Of a DNA stretch of 26,105 nucleotides, positions 1 through 7,594 are shown in pieces. Source of the stretch: a virus. The position numbers were made by a program, and so were the translations under genes. Numbering within the stretch: position 1 is the stretch's first letter; each line of letters opens with the position of its first letter. Under the pieces are notes generated by a model. It was not told the origin of the DNA. It searched no databases and saw nothing but the letters and a program-made list of their open reading frames with translations. The stretch spans positions 1 through 26,105 of IMG/VR virus record IMGVR_UViG_3300040807_002585, one strand, 5' to 3'.

Positions 1-1059
1 GCTGTACAGTATCACGGCCGCCTGCGGAACTTCAAGGACGCTGAAACGGCCTACCGTTGCGGGCAGTTCCTTGCTGGCTATGTTCTCGGCAACAGCTCAG
101 CCCGCGATTGGTGCGAGCGGAACGACGTTTACACCCGAGCTATGGGCGGTGCGACCGGGAACGCTGGCGATGCTTTCGTTGACGACGTTCTGAGCCAGAC
201 CCTCATCCGCAATGTTGAGGAAAAGAACGAAGTATATACGGAAATGCAGCGGTTCCCGATGACCTCGGACACCCTGCTGATTCCGCGGCGTACTGGTGGT
301 TTCACTGGTGCCTGGGTGGCTGAGAACGCTGAGATTTCGACTAGCGATGCCAGTGCAAATCAGGTGCAGCTGGTGGCGTCGGCCTACGGCACGGGAGTCA
401 GGGTCAGCAACGCTCTTATTTCTGACTCAGTGATTGATCTCTCAGAGATGGTTGTGACTGAGTTCACCAGCACCTATACCGCAGCCCTGACTGAAGCCGT
501 TGTGAACGGGGACGGTTCCAGCAGCTTCGGAAGCATCACGGGCATCCTCGACAGCACCGGCGGCATTCTCGCTGCTGGTTCTGCCGGTTGCCTGCACACC
601 ACCGACGTGGGCAACAATCTGCCGACCGAGGTCACCGTGGACGACATCGTTTCAGTGCTTGCTAAGGCTAATCGGTACAGCCTGCCTAACGCTCGCTGGA
701 TCGTCTCGCCTTATGTCTTCCATACCGTGTTTCAGCGGTTGGATTTGGCGCAGGGCATCAGCTCGCTGCAAGAAGGTGCTGGGCCTAACTTCATGGGCTA
801 TCCAGTGGTGCTGTCGCAGGCGATGCCTGGTAGCTCCGCTGGTGCCGGTGATGTGATTGCCCTCTTTGGTGATTTCAGCCGGGCCGGTGCTTTCGGCATC
901 CGCCGCGACTTTGAAATCAAGAGCAGCACCGACAGGTACATGGAATACGATCAGACGCTTCTGATCGGGACACTTAGGGCAACCGCTAAGTGGTTTGACC
1001 TTGGCACCGCCAGCACCGCTGGCCCGGTTGTCGGCCTCAAGCTCGGCGCAGCCTCCTAG
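1..1059 (+). CDS. Major capsid protein, HK97 fold (5' end outside window)
   Basis: The frame is open from base 1 with no stop, so the first ATG inside the window (142) is internal; about 352 residues are visible. The protein shows the usual pattern of phage HK97-type capsid subunits: an N-terminal stretch with several Arg/Trp residues, then ARWIVSP, a conserved helix and beta-rich core, FMGYPVVLSQAMP near two thirds, GDFSRAGAFGIRRDFEIK, and a final TLRATAKWFDLG strand. It would form the icosahedral shell. The N-terminal scaffolding (delta) region and any protease site lie upstream. It is the first structural gene here, is followed by a strong hairpin, and leads into the head-tail connector genes, which is the normal siphovirus order. 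Family assignment is from motif memory; confidence is high. Confidence 0.9.
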   Translation, partial: AVQYHGRLRNFKDAETAYRCGQFLAGYVLGNSSARDWCERNDVYTRAMGGATGNAGDAFVDDVLSQTLIRNVEEKNEVYTEMQRFPMTSDTLLIPRRTGGFTGAWVAENAEISTSDASANQVQLVASAYGTGVRVSNALISDSVIDLSEMVVTEFTSTYTAALTEAVVNGDGSSSFGSITGILDSTGGILAAGSAGCLHTTDVGNNLPTEVTVDDIVSVLAKANRYSLPNARWIVSPYVFHTVFQRLDLAQGISSLQEGAGPNFMGYPVVLSQAMPGSSAGAGDVIALFGDFSRAGAFGIRRDFEIKSSTDRYMEYDQTLLIGTLRATAKWFDLGTASTAGPVVGLKLGAAS

Positions 1060-1080
1060 TGCCTGAGCTAATCAGTAGGC

Positions 1081-1113
1081 GGCCGGGCCGTAGCTAACCG
1101 CTGCGGCCCGGCC
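1081..1113 (+). promoter_or_regulatory. Strong RNA hairpin between capsid and next gene
   Basis: GGCCGGGCCG (1081-1090) pairs perfectly with CGGCCCGGCC (1104-1113). TAGC (1091-1094) continues the pairing with GCTG (1100-1103), giving about 14 pairs around a 5-nt loop. No T-run follows, so it is not a classical intrinsic terminator. It may stabilise the capsid mRNA or partly attenuate downstream transcription. Confidence 0.7.
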
Positions 1114-1142
1114 TGCCGGTGGCTCACGACACAGGAGGAATC

Positions 1143-1373
1143 ATGCGAGTTGAGTTTGTCAGAGATTGGAAGTGGTTCAAGAAGGGTCAGCACGCTGACT
1201 TGACCAAGGGCCGCGCCGATCTGCTCATCAAGCGGCGGCTGTGCAAGCTCGCACCGCTGCCAGTGAAGAAGCCGAAGCCGGTGGCATCTACTCCGGTCAA
1301 GGCAGAAGAAGCACCAGAACAGCCAAAGCGGAGGCGGAAGAGTGCGATACCGAAGCCTCAAGCGGCTGACTGA
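1143..1373 (+). CDS. Small basic phage protein, unknown function (head module)
   Basis: 76 residues. An upstream in-frame ATG exists at 1119, but AGGAGG at 1133-1138 lies just before the ATG at 1143, so 1143 is chosen. The first 45 residues have a compact mixed pattern (MRVEFVRDWKWFKKGQ, then a Leu-Ile-Lys-Arg-Arg segment). The last 30 are Pro/Lys/Ala-rich and look disordered. Similar small proteins sit between capsid and connector in many siphoviruses, but no family is recognised with confidence. The final 32 nt overlap the next gene, suggesting translational coupling. A minor head protein or assembly helper is only an inference. Confidence 0.65.
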   Translation: MRVEFVRDWKWFKKGQHADLTKGRADLLIKRRLCKLAPLPVKKPKPVASTPVKAEEAPEQPKRRRKSAIPKPQAAD

Positions 1374-1947
1374 TCCGGCCGCCGAGCCGATCACGCTGTC
1401 TGAGACCAAGACACATCTTCGCGTTGAGCACGACGCCGACGATGCCCTCATAGGTGCCGTGATCCAGGCATCGCGTGAGTACGCCGAGGAATACCTCGAC
1501 GTCACGCTGATCCACACTCAGTGGCAGATGACGTTTGACCTGTTCCCGCCACAGATCGAGCTGCCACGGCCGCCGCTTGCCGTTGCTGCTGGCTTCACCG
1601 ACGTCACGCTGACCTACACAACCGACACGCAAACTGGCGTCACGCTGCCAGCCAACGAGTACCGCGTGGATCGTGACAGCCGCCCTGGCGTTCTGCGGCC
1701 GCTTTACGGCGACAGCTGGCCCTCGCACTTGGCGGACTACAACTCAATCAGCGTGACTTGGTGGGCAGGGTTCGGTGCTGATGGTTCAGCGGTGCCGCGG
1801 AGAATCAGGCACGCGATCCTGATGCTCTGCACGCACCTCTACGAGCACCGTAGCAGCGTCCTGAGCGGCCAGGGCTTGATTGCTGTTGAAATGCCGCAAG
1901 GGCTGAAAATGCTGCTCGACTCTGCGAGATGGGGAGGGTACGTCTGA
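1342..1947 (+). CDS. Head-tail connector protein, gp6-like
   Basis: 201 residues from a GTG start at 1342 with GGAGG at 1330-1334 (7-nt spacer). The N-terminus has the connector signature: a short strand, then LSETKTHLRVEHDADDALI, then a helix AVIQASREYAEEYLDVTLI. A beta-rich middle follows (Pro-Arg-Pro-Pro-Leu, then YRVDRDSRPGVLRP), then a C-terminal helix with RHAILMLCTHLYEHRS. This is the arrangement of HK97 gp6 / SPP1 gp15-type ring proteins that sit under the portal. It overlaps the preceding gene by 32 nt and the following start by 1 nt. Family call is from motif recognition; confidence is good. Confidence 0.8.
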   Translation: MRYRSLKRLTDPAAEPITLSETKTHLRVEHDADDALIGAVIQASREYAEEYLDVTLIHTQWQMTFDLFPPQIELPRPPLAVAAGFTDVTLTYTTDTQTGVTLPANEYRVDRDSRPGVLRPLYGDSWPSHLADYNSISVTWWAGFGADGSAVPRRIRHAILMLCTHLYEHRSSVLSGQGLIAVEMPQGLKMLLDSARWGGYV

Positions 1948-2324
1948 TGGCACTCACTGGCTACGTCAACGTCGATTGCCTAATACACGACACCGCCTCT
2001 GGTGCGTTCAAAGCTGTTGACGTTGAAAGCAGCTTTTCGGTCTCTGGCAAGGTTGCCCGCGTCAGCGGACAGGCGACCGCTGACGGCGTTGAGATAGACC
2101 CGGCCGACTCTGGCTACCGGGACGCCACGGGAGCTGCCGTGAGCATGGCGAGCCTGTCAGCCGTTGTGGTGAAGGGCACCGCTGACCTGACGCTGGTTGC
2201 CGGTGACGTGCAGCTGTTCGCTCCTGCGGGGCAAGCCGCCTACAGCGGGCTGGATGACTACGCGGGAAACGTGACAGTGAGCGGCAGCGGAACCTTTGAC
2301 CTTGTGCTGATTGGGCCTGCCTAA
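1947..2324 (+). CDS. Hypothetical phage structural protein (head-tail module)
   Basis: 125 residues. An upstream start at 1929 is possible, but the ATG at 1947 overlaps the previous stop as TGATG and has GGGGAGGG at 1931-1938, so it is preferred. Composition is that of an all-beta protein: Gly/Ala/Ser/Val-rich, almost no Lys, no signal peptide or membrane segment. The first half ends near IDPADSGYRD and the second half is repetitive Val/Leu strands. No family recognised. Its place between connector and adaptor suggests a head-tail or capsid accessory protein; that is inference from position. Confidence 0.65.
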   Translation: MALTGYVNVDCLIHDTASGAFKAVDVESSFSVSGKVARVSGQATADGVEIDPADSGYRDATGAAVSMASLSAVVVKGTADLTLVAGDVQLFAPAGQAAYSGLDDYAGNVTVSGSGTFDLVLIGPA

Positions 2325-2638
2325 TGGAACCGGGCTTACTGCGGGAAGTTGTTGAGCTTCAGCAGCCGACTGAGACGCGGAACGCTCTTGGTGAGGTGAC
2401 GCAGAGCTGGGCGACCTATCAGACCCGGTACGCAATGGTAATGACACTGCGTAGCAGAGAAATGCTGTCTGCTCAGCAAAACGGGCTGCACATCACGCAC
2501 AAGGTGAAGATGCGTCACGTTGACGGGCTGAAGGCATCGCACCGCATCCGCTGGCGGTCTCGGTTGCTGGAGATTGTCAGCGTGCTTGAGCATGAGCAGT
2601 TCACCGTCCATGAGCTTCTATGCACGGAGAAGCAATAG
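2324..2638 (+). CDS. Phage head-tail adaptor (joining) protein
   Basis: 104 residues, ATG overlapping the previous stop (TAATG). Features match the small Phage_H_T_join / SPP1 gp16-type family: an N-terminal VELQQPTETRNALGEV strand pair, then WATYQTRYAMVMTLRSRE, a central HITHKVKMRH strand, and a C-terminal RIRWRSRLLEIVSV followed by a short tail. These proteins close the connector and provide the docking surface for the tail. Usual family length is 100-115 residues, so this one is full length. Directly followed by the gp10-like tail-completion gene, as in HK97-like modules. Confidence 0.8.
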   Translation: MEPGLLREVVELQQPTETRNALGEVTQSWATYQTRYAMVMTLRSREMLSAQQNGLHITHKVKMRHVDGLKASHRIRWRSRLLEIVSVLEHEQFTVHELLCTEKQ

Positions 2639-3339
2639 TGGGCCGGTTTACATTTGTTTTTAAGGGCAAGCAGGGCGTGGGCATCAAGTTTCGCAGCCCT
2701 GACATGGATGAGCTGAAAAGAGAACTAAAAAAGCTTGGAGACAATGGAATAGCTGCCAAGCACTTCGCAGCAGCAATGCGTAAGGCTCTTTTGCCAGCTA
2801 AAAAAGCTCTGATTGCACGCACTCCGCATGGACCGACGGGCAACCTGCGGCGGGCGATTCGGATCAAAACAAAAACCTACAAGAAGAACGGTGGTGCCTG
2901 GGGTGCGGTTGGATACACGATTAAAGGCAGCAACCCGTCGAAGGCATTGGCTGGAAGTGATTCAGTACGATTGGCGACAGATCGCGGCTTTCATGCTCAT
3001 CTCGTCGAGTTTGGTACAAAAAAAAGGTTTATTCGGAGAACTATAAAAAACCCTCAAGGCATTGCCAGCAGTTACAAAAAGCGTGGCTGGTTTACGCTCA
3101 ATAGTGTTGGCGCACGGGTGCAGACGTCGCCAAGCTATCCGGCAGCTTTTTTCAAGAAACCATCGCGTTTTGACGGGGCTACCGATGTTGGCCAGACGTT
3201 TGGCGTTGGTATGTTAAAGCGCACATATGGTGCGACAAAGGGGGCGGTAGCTGAGAGGATGCGGTCGGTAATGGCTGCAACTGTACGAAACGCCTGGAAA
3301 GACCTCGAAAAAAAGCTCCGGAAGGATAGAGGACTATGA
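2638..3339 (+). CDS. HK97 gp10-like tail-completion protein
   Basis: 233 residues if it starts at GTG 2638, which overlaps the previous stop (TAGTG) like its neighbours; ATG 2620 is an in-frame alternative. GGAG at 2626-2629 serves the 2638 start. Signature features: MDELKRELKKLGD helix, a run of Ala/Lys helix ending KKALIARTPHGPTGNLRRAI, HLVEFGTKKRF, PAAFFKKPSRFDG and a Lys-rich C-terminal helix. gp10-type proteins act in tail completion or head-tail joining. It is longer than the usual 120-150 residues because of an insert around residues 85-165. The DNA is visibly more A-rich than its neighbours (several A-runs near 3015-3050), hinting at separate ancestry. Confidence 0.75.
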   Translation: MGRFTFVFKGKQGVGIKFRSPDMDELKRELKKLGDNGIAAKHFAAAMRKALLPAKKALIARTPHGPTGNLRRAIRIKTKTYKKNGGAWGAVGYTIKGSNPSKALAGSDSVRLATDRGFHAHLVEFGTKKRFIRRTIKNPQGIASSYKKRGWFTLNSVGARVQTSPSYPAAFFKKPSRFDGATDVGQTFGVGMLKRTYGATKGAVAERMRSVMAATVRNAWKDLEKKLRKDRGL

Positions 3340-3749
3340 GATACCCAGAGCAGATCATCTGCCGGGCTGTCTCGGCTGCACCCGCCACGGCCCGCCATCT
3401 CGGCTTTCGGCTGTTCCCGATGATCGTGCCGACATCGGCAGAAATGCCGTTCGCAACCTATCAGCGGGTCGGTGTGACTAGGATAGCTAGCCTCGGCCCG
3501 GCTGTCGGCGTTCCTACGGTTTCAATGTCTTTGACGATTTACGCCGAGAGTTACAGCCAAGTGAGAGAGCTTGCTGACGCTATGCGTGAGCTTCTGGATC
3601 ACTTTAGCAGTAATACGCTCGGAGTTGAGATATCACAGGTTACAATAGAGGGAGAAGCAGAGGATATGGTGCAGCTTGAGGGCGGCGACTTGCCGCCAGC
3701 GTGGGTGGTAACTTTCAGCCTTTCGGTCGAATGGAAGGAAATCTCTTAA
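3336..3749 (+). CDS. Tail terminator / completion protein, DUF3168-like
   Basis: 137 residues, ATGA overlap with the previous gene. The pattern fits DUF3168 / gp17-like tail-completion proteins: an N-terminal helix with Ala-rich start, RLFPMIVPTSAEMPFATYQRVG strand pair, VSMSLTIYAESYSQVRELAD (beta strand then helix), a short helix with LLDHFSS, and a C-terminal VVTFSLSVEW strand. These cap the head-proximal end of the tail tube. The position, directly before the tube-like genes, matches. Confidence 0.7.
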   Translation: MRYPEQIICRAVSAAPATARHLGFRLFPMIVPTSAEMPFATYQRVGVTRIASLGPAVGVPTVSMSLTIYAESYSQVRELADAMRELLDHFSSNTLGVEISQVTIEGEAEDMVQLEGGDLPPAWVVTFSLSVEWKEIS

Positions 3750-3750
3750 A

Positions 3751-4068
3751 ATGGCAGACACCGCAGCAAACATCAGCATCGGAACAGGTACAGAGGTTTT
3801 TAGCTTTTCCGCCAGCGTGACTGGCCCTGACGTCATTGACGTGACACCAATTAGCCAAGTTTCTGGCAAGCGAGTTTTCCAGAAGGCACCTATCGGCGGC
3901 TCTCATGAAGCAACTGTGTCAGCATATGGCACTGTGCCCGCTGTAGGTGACAGCGTGACCATTTCGGCGGGAGGCCAGAGCCTCGCCTGTAAAGTGACCA
4001 GCGTGACGTCTACTGCGGCAGTTGGTGACGTTGCGAGATTTGAAGCCACGATGCGCGGCCCTGCATAA
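3751..4068 (+). CDS. Tail-tube-like protein, paralogue 1 of 3
   Basis: 105 residues, start one base after the previous stop. All-beta composition with no Cys cluster or signal. It contains ISIGTGTEVFSFSASVTG near the N-terminus, then VIDVTPISQVSGKR, VSAYGTVPAVGDSVTI, and ends VGDVARFEATMRGPA. The last motif recurs in the third gene of the set and more weakly in the second, showing common descent. Position between tail completion and the chaperone genes is where the major tail (tube) protein is expected. It is shorter than many tube proteins (140-250). Which of the three forms the tube is not decidable from sequence alone. Confidence 0.6.
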   Translation: MADTAANISIGTGTEVFSFSASVTGPDVIDVTPISQVSGKRVFQKAPIGGSHEATVSAYGTVPAVGDSVTISAGGQSLACKVTSVTSTAAVGDVARFEATMRGPA

Positions 4069-4083
4069 ATAAGGAGAAAACTT

Positions 4084-4431
4084 ATGGCGAATAGTTCACA
4101 CACAACCACCGTTACCGCTCCTGGCATTAGCACTGCACTGCTTACAAACGTGCAAATCAACGAGCAAGGCGACGACTTGCTGGATGCCTCGCACCTCGGC
4201 CAGGCCGATGATTCGGCGGCTAACTTAGTCGAAAGCCCGTTTGAGGGCTACACCGAGATAAGCATCAGCTTCATTGGCAACGAGCTGCCTGCCATTGGTG
4301 CGAATGGTACAGTGACAGTCACAGGTGCAGTTTCGGCCAGCCTGGCGAATGCGGTTTGTACCAGTGCGTCAGTTACCGGCACCGCAGGCGAGTTAATCAC
4401 AGGTGAAGCCACCTACCGCGAAGTCACCTAA
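4084..4431 (+). CDS. Tail-tube-like protein, paralogue 2 of 3
   Basis: 115 residues with a clear AAGGAG at 4071-4076. It has ISTALLTNVQINEQGDDLLD, then EISISFIGNELPAIG, GTVTVTGAVSASL, and ends AGELITGEATYREVT, which aligns with the Val-Gly-Asp-Val-x-Arg-(Phe/Tyr)-x-(Ala/Thr)-Thr-Met-Arg ending of the two flanking genes. It is the longest and most acidic of the set. A role as tube protein or as an external tube decoration is possible. Distance to neighbours is 10-15 nt, so the three are cotranscribed. Confidence 0.6.
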   Translation: MANSSHTTTVTAPGISTALLTNVQINEQGDDLLDASHLGQADDSAANLVESPFEGYTEISISFIGNELPAIGANGTVTVTGAVSASLANAVCTSASVTGTAGELITGEATYREVT

Positions 4432-4443
4432 TATGAGGCGACA

Positions 4444-4755
4444 ATGGCAAATGTCGCATCTGGCGTCACGGTAGCATTTCCTGGCGGCTCGTCTGGCGAG
4501 GTTGTCAGCTTGTCTGTCACCGAGGGTGCAGATAAGCCGATTGGCTTTTTCGGCCAATACAGTCCAAATGCCGGAACCGCCAGCGTCGTCACTCTTGACG
4601 GCGGCGGTAGTCAGGGCACCTATGGGCCGCTGAGTGTTAGCGGGGCGGGCATCAGCCTGAGCCTGCCGCTTGTGTACGTTGAAACAGTTGACACCTCAGC
4701 TAGCGTGGGCGATGTGGTGCGATACACGACCACCATGCGAATTATCCAGCAGTGA
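4444..4755 (+). CDS. Tail-tube-like protein, paralogue 3 of 3
   Basis: 103 residues. The N-terminus is GVTVAFPGGSSGEVVSLSV; the middle has LSVSGAGISLSLPLVYVE; the end is SVGDVVRYTTTMRIIQQ, very close to the ending of the first paralogue. Gly/Ser/Val-rich and all beta. The stop overlaps a possible GTG start for the following gene. Together with its two neighbours it forms a tandem family; function is probably tail tube or tube-surface, by position. Confidence 0.6.
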   Translation: MANVASGVTVAFPGGSSGEVVSLSVTEGADKPIGFFGQYSPNAGTASVVTLDGGGSQGTYGPLSVSGAGISLSLPLVYVETVDTSASVGDVVRYTTTMRIIQQ

Positions 4756-4766
4756 GGAAAAAGCAA

Positions 4767-5117
4767 ATGCCGAGCGAGTTGCTGAAGAAGATCAAGGCCG
4801 CCGACAAGCCAACTTTGACGCCTGTTGAGGTGCCAGAGTGGGGTCTAACTGTTTACCTGAAACAAATGACGGTCGGAGAGCGTGACAGCTTTGAGCAGGA
4901 GATGAGCCAGCGAGTGAAGGGGAGCCAACTCGACAACCCGCGGAGCCGGTTTCTGGTCCGCGTGCTGTGCGATGAGCACGGCAAGCCGCTCTGTAGCGTG
5001 GACGAGTTTGCAGAGTTGGCCAGCCTCGGCAGCAAGCCAATGGAAAGGCTCTTTGAGGCCGCCCAAAAAACCAACAGGATGGGCGACGACGACCTAGAGG
5101 AACTGGCAAAAAACTAA
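4767..5117 (+). CDS. Tail assembly chaperone, gpG-like
   Basis: 116 residues from ATG 4767, chosen because GAGGA (4754-4758) sits 8 nt upstream; GTG 4752 is an in-frame alternative. The protein has the usual gpG look: a strand pair VEVPEWGLTVYLKQMTVGERDSF, a helix, RFLVRVLCDEHGKPLCSVDE, and a C-terminal helix ending with acidic residues and Ala-Lys-Asn. Chaperones of this kind coat the tape measure before tube assembly. The last three codons are GCA AAA AAC followed by TAA, which is a slippery heptamer in the correct phase. It lies directly before the T-like extension and the tape measure, as in lambda and many siphoviruses. Confidence 0.8.
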   Translation: MPSELLKKIKAADKPTLTPVEVPEWGLTVYLKQMTVGERDSFEQEMSQRVKGSQLDNPRSRFLVRVLCDEHGKPLCSVDEFAELASLGSKPMERLFEAAQKTNRMGDDDLEELAKN

Positions 5118-5156
5118 AACGGCCCGGCCGCTTGTTTTTGTTCAAGCTGGCCGGGC
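5108..5156 (+). promoter_or_regulatory. Programmed -1 ribosomal frameshift signal
   Basis: The heptamer AAAAAAC (5108-5114) is read as A AAA AAC in the gpG-like frame and is followed immediately by its TAA stop. After a 7-nt spacer, GCCCGGCC (5122-5129) pairs with GGCCGGGC (5149-5156), and GCTTG (5130-5134) with CAAGC (5143-5147). The stem is 13 pairs with one bulged T (5148) and an 8-nt loop. A slip of -1 enters the frame of the gpT-like extension, which is open to 5434. Confidence 0.85.
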
Positions 5157-5434
5157 ATTTGAAAATGACTGTCGGTGAGCTGTGCGAGAGGATGACAAGT
5201 GCTGAGCTGAGTGAGTGGCAAGCGGTCGATATGTACTATGAGCCGCTTCCAAGCCCGTGGCGGCAAACAGGAACGATAGCATCAGCGACGATAGCCCCGC
5301 ACTGCAAGCGAGGACAGACACCAAAGCCCGATGATTTTGTGCCAGTAGTTAAACCGCCGCAGACGCCCGAGGAGATGGCCGCAGAGTTTGCAAAGCTCAA
5401 GGCACTAGCAAACGCGCGAAAGGCTGAAAAGTAA
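5117..5434 (+). CDS. gpT-like extension of the tail chaperone, made by -1 frameshift
   Basis: After the slip at 5108-5114 the frame runs AAA AAA CTA AAA CGG and stays open to the stop at 5432-5434, giving a fusion of about 222 residues with the upstream gpG-like part. The extension carries LAGHLKMTVGELCERM then SAELSEWQAVDMYYEPLP, the pattern of gpT-type proteins (DUF4035-like), which bind the tube subunit. It ends with a charged Lys/Ala-rich helix. Independent initiation at a TTG (5132) is possible on paper but has no ribosome binding site. The tape measure ATG follows its stop directly. Confidence 0.8.
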   Translation, partial: KRPGRLFLFKLAGHLKMTVGELCERMTSAELSEWQAVDMYYEPLPSPWRQTGTIASATIAPHCKRGQTPKPDDFVPVVKPPQTPEEMAAEFAKLKALANARKAEK

Positions 5435-7591
5435 ATGGCAACAACGGTCGGCTTAAAGTTCGATATGTCGGCCAGCATTGGCCGTTTTCAAAAGAGCATG
5501 GACCGCGTGGAGCGGCGGCTTGACTCGCTGGACCGTGCCAGTCGTAAGGCCGCCAGCGGCATCGGCTTGCTTGCTAAGTTGCAGATCGGCGGTGCTCTAA
5601 TCAAGGGCGTTGGGATGCTGGCTGGGGCTTTTCGGTCAGCAACGGGCTCGGCTCAGCAGTTTTTCGACGCAACCCTTGAGCGGGTGGACGCCCTCGGCAA
5701 GCTCAGCAGCTCTATCGGCGTGGCCGTTGAGCCTTTGCAAGTGCTCGGCAAGGCCGCCAGTGAGGCTGGCGTCGGGCAGGACAAGCTGGGCGAAGCGTTC
5801 AAGCGGATGAACAAGCGGATTGCCGAGGCCACTATGGGCTTTGGGGAAGCGTTACCCGCATTGCAGCGGCTCGGATTGAGTGCGGACGAGCTGAGCAAGA
5901 TGAGCCCAGATCAGGCTTTTCGGCGGATCGGCCAGGCTATCAGCGAGCTGCCCAGCAAAGGCTTGCAGGCAGCTACCGCGTTCAAGATTTTCAGTGACCA
6001 GGGCTTGAGCCTGATTCCGCTGTTTGAGGATTTCCCGGCCAAGATAAAAGCGACCGAGGACCGCTTCATCAGTCTTGGTCTCGGCGTCAATACCGTCCAG
6101 ACCAAAAACATTGAGGCACTCAACGACACGCTGGGCGAAGTGCAGAGTGTCATCGCGTCAATCGGCGGCAAGGTGATCGGCAACATCGCCCCAGCGGTTG
6201 ACGTTTTTCTGAACCAGATACTTGATTCTGTCGCAAATTTTGAGATGGGAGAGGCGACGGCGGCAAATGCGATTGCGGACTATCTCACCGAGGCAATTTT
6301 TAAGGGTGCGATAGTTCTCGGAGATTTTGCCGACAATATGATTTCTCGGCTCATGCAAGCCTTCACGTTCATGGCGAAGCTGGTGGAAAAGCTGGCGGCG
6401 ATTTTTAGCTTTTTCGCTCCTGACGCTATTTCTCCAGAAGGAAAAGAGACAGCAGCAAAGGCCGCTGCTGCGGAGAAAAAGACGCTTGAGCTTGTCAGGC
6501 AGGCGGGCCCGATGGTTTCCATCGAAGAGCAGGCCGCAATCGAACAACAGAGGGAGCGTGCTCAGCGGCTGAGAGCTAAGGCAAAACAGCAAGATGATGC
6601 GTTCATCCAAAGGAAGTACGGAATTGGAGATCCGGCCTCGTTGCCGAGCGTAGGAGTAGCGGCGAGGCTTGGTGCGCAACAATTCGCCACCGCAAAAATT
6701 GACGCTGCAACAACCACCAAGGAAATCGCAGCAGCAGCAGCAATGGCCGACAGGATTGGCGTCGGTGGAGTTGCTGTTAGGGATGCGACTTTCAGCCGCA
6801 CCAAAGACCTTCAGCGAGAGGCTGAACGAGCAGCCAAACAGCAGATGCAGCAGCAAGAACGCCGCCGAGCGGTTGAAGCGTTCGGCCCGCGTGAGACACA
6901 AAAGCTTCCTGGCATTGACGCAATGGAGCGAGGTCAGCAGCTAGCTGGTTTTGACTTGTTGCCGTTCTTGACCGGACAGAAAGGCCGGGCCGATCTTCCT
7001 GGCATCGCAGGCCGCGTCGAGCGTCAATTGCAAGCGGGCCTTTCTGCCGGTGCCGCTGCCGAAAACGACCCCTTTGCCCAACGGCAGGCCGCCATCGACA
7101 AGCTCAGGCGAGAGGGCGAGCTGGCTGCTGAGAATAATAAGAGAGCAGCGTCTGCGGGGCTGGAAATCTTCAAGCAGACAGCCGAGCGGAACATTGAGCA
7201 GTTTCGGGCCAATCCTATGGCGGCAAGAATCGCCGCATCTCAGGGCATGAGCGTCGATGATTTCATTGACAAGAAATCAAGCCAGGATATGGAGCGATTC
7301 CTTGCCAACCAGCGGCAGCAGCAGCAGCGGTTTGTTGCTCCTCAGTCGCTGGAAGCTGACCGTCTCCAAGCTCAGCTCGACGCCGATATCAAGCGAGCCG
7401 AGCAACGTGCGGCCGTCATGCGTGCCCGCGCGGCAGCACAAGCGGATGCTGCCGCTCGGCCAGGCGCAGCAGCAGCAGGGGCGGCACAGCCAGATGACAA
7501 GGTTGCCAGCAAGTTAGATCAGACCAACCGGCTGCTTGCTGAAGCAAACAGAAGCACAAGAAACTCATTTGTATTGGCAACAATAGGCTAG
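5435..7591 (+). CDS. Tail tape measure protein
   Basis: 718 residues, starting right after the chaperone stop. The N-terminus has the typical helix-rich start (GLKFDMSASIGRFQKSMDRV) followed by a hydrophobic segment near residues 45-67. The GVAVEPLQVLGKAASEAGVG and KMSPDQAFRRIGQAISELP segments are common in tape measures. Further hydrophobic helices lie around residues 280-335. The last 300 residues are Gln/Ala/Arg-rich coiled coil. It sets tail length and enters the cell with the DNA; at the usual rule of about 0.15 nm per residue the tail would be near 100 nm (inference). A minus-strand ORF of 247 codons inside it is a shadow. Confidence 0.9.
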   Translation: MATTVGLKFDMSASIGRFQKSMDRVERRLDSLDRASRKAASGIGLLAKLQIGGALIKGVGMLAGAFRSATGSAQQFFDATLERVDALGKLSSSIGVAVEPLQVLGKAASEAGVGQDKLGEAFKRMNKRIAEATMGFGEALPALQRLGLSADELSKMSPDQAFRRIGQAISELPSKGLQAATAFKIFSDQGLSLIPLFEDFPAKIKATEDRFISLGLGVNTVQTKNIEALNDTLGEVQSVIASIGGKVIGNIAPAVDVFLNQILDSVANFEMGEATAANAIADYLTEAIFKGAIVLGDFADNMISRLMQAFTFMAKLVEKLAAIFSFFAPDAISPEGKETAAKAAAAEKKTLELVRQAGPMVSIEEQAAIEQQRERAQRLRAKAKQQDDAFIQRKYGIGDPASLPSVGVAARLGAQQFATAKIDAATTTKEIAAAAAMADRIGVGGVAVRDATFSRTKDLQREAERAAKQQMQQQERRRAVEAFGPRETQKLPGIDAMERGQQLAGFDLLPFLTGQKGRADLPGIAGRVERQLQAGLSAGAAAENDPFAQRQAAIDKLRREGELAAENNKRAASAGLEIFKQTAERNIEQFRANPMAARIAASQGMSVDDFIDKKSSQDMERFLANQRQQQQRFVAPQSLEADRLQAQLDADIKRAEQRAAVMRARAAAQADAAARPGAAAAGAAQPDDKVASKLDQTNRLLAEANRSTRNSFVLATIG

Positions 7592-7594
7592 GCG

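Noticed and set aside
1068-1517. 149-codon minus-strand frame over the capsid/connector junction
   Set aside because: Crosses the hairpin and two + genes with good ribosome sites; no protein-like features.
5132-5434. Independent start (TTG) for the gpT-like segment
   Set aside because: No ribosome site and the start lies in the frameshift stem; frameshift expression explains it better.
6158-6901. 247-codon open frame on the minus strand inside the tape measure
   Set aside because: No ribosome site, biased composition (Leu/Ser/Cys/Arg-rich) typical of antisense shadow, and the + frame is a clear tape measure.
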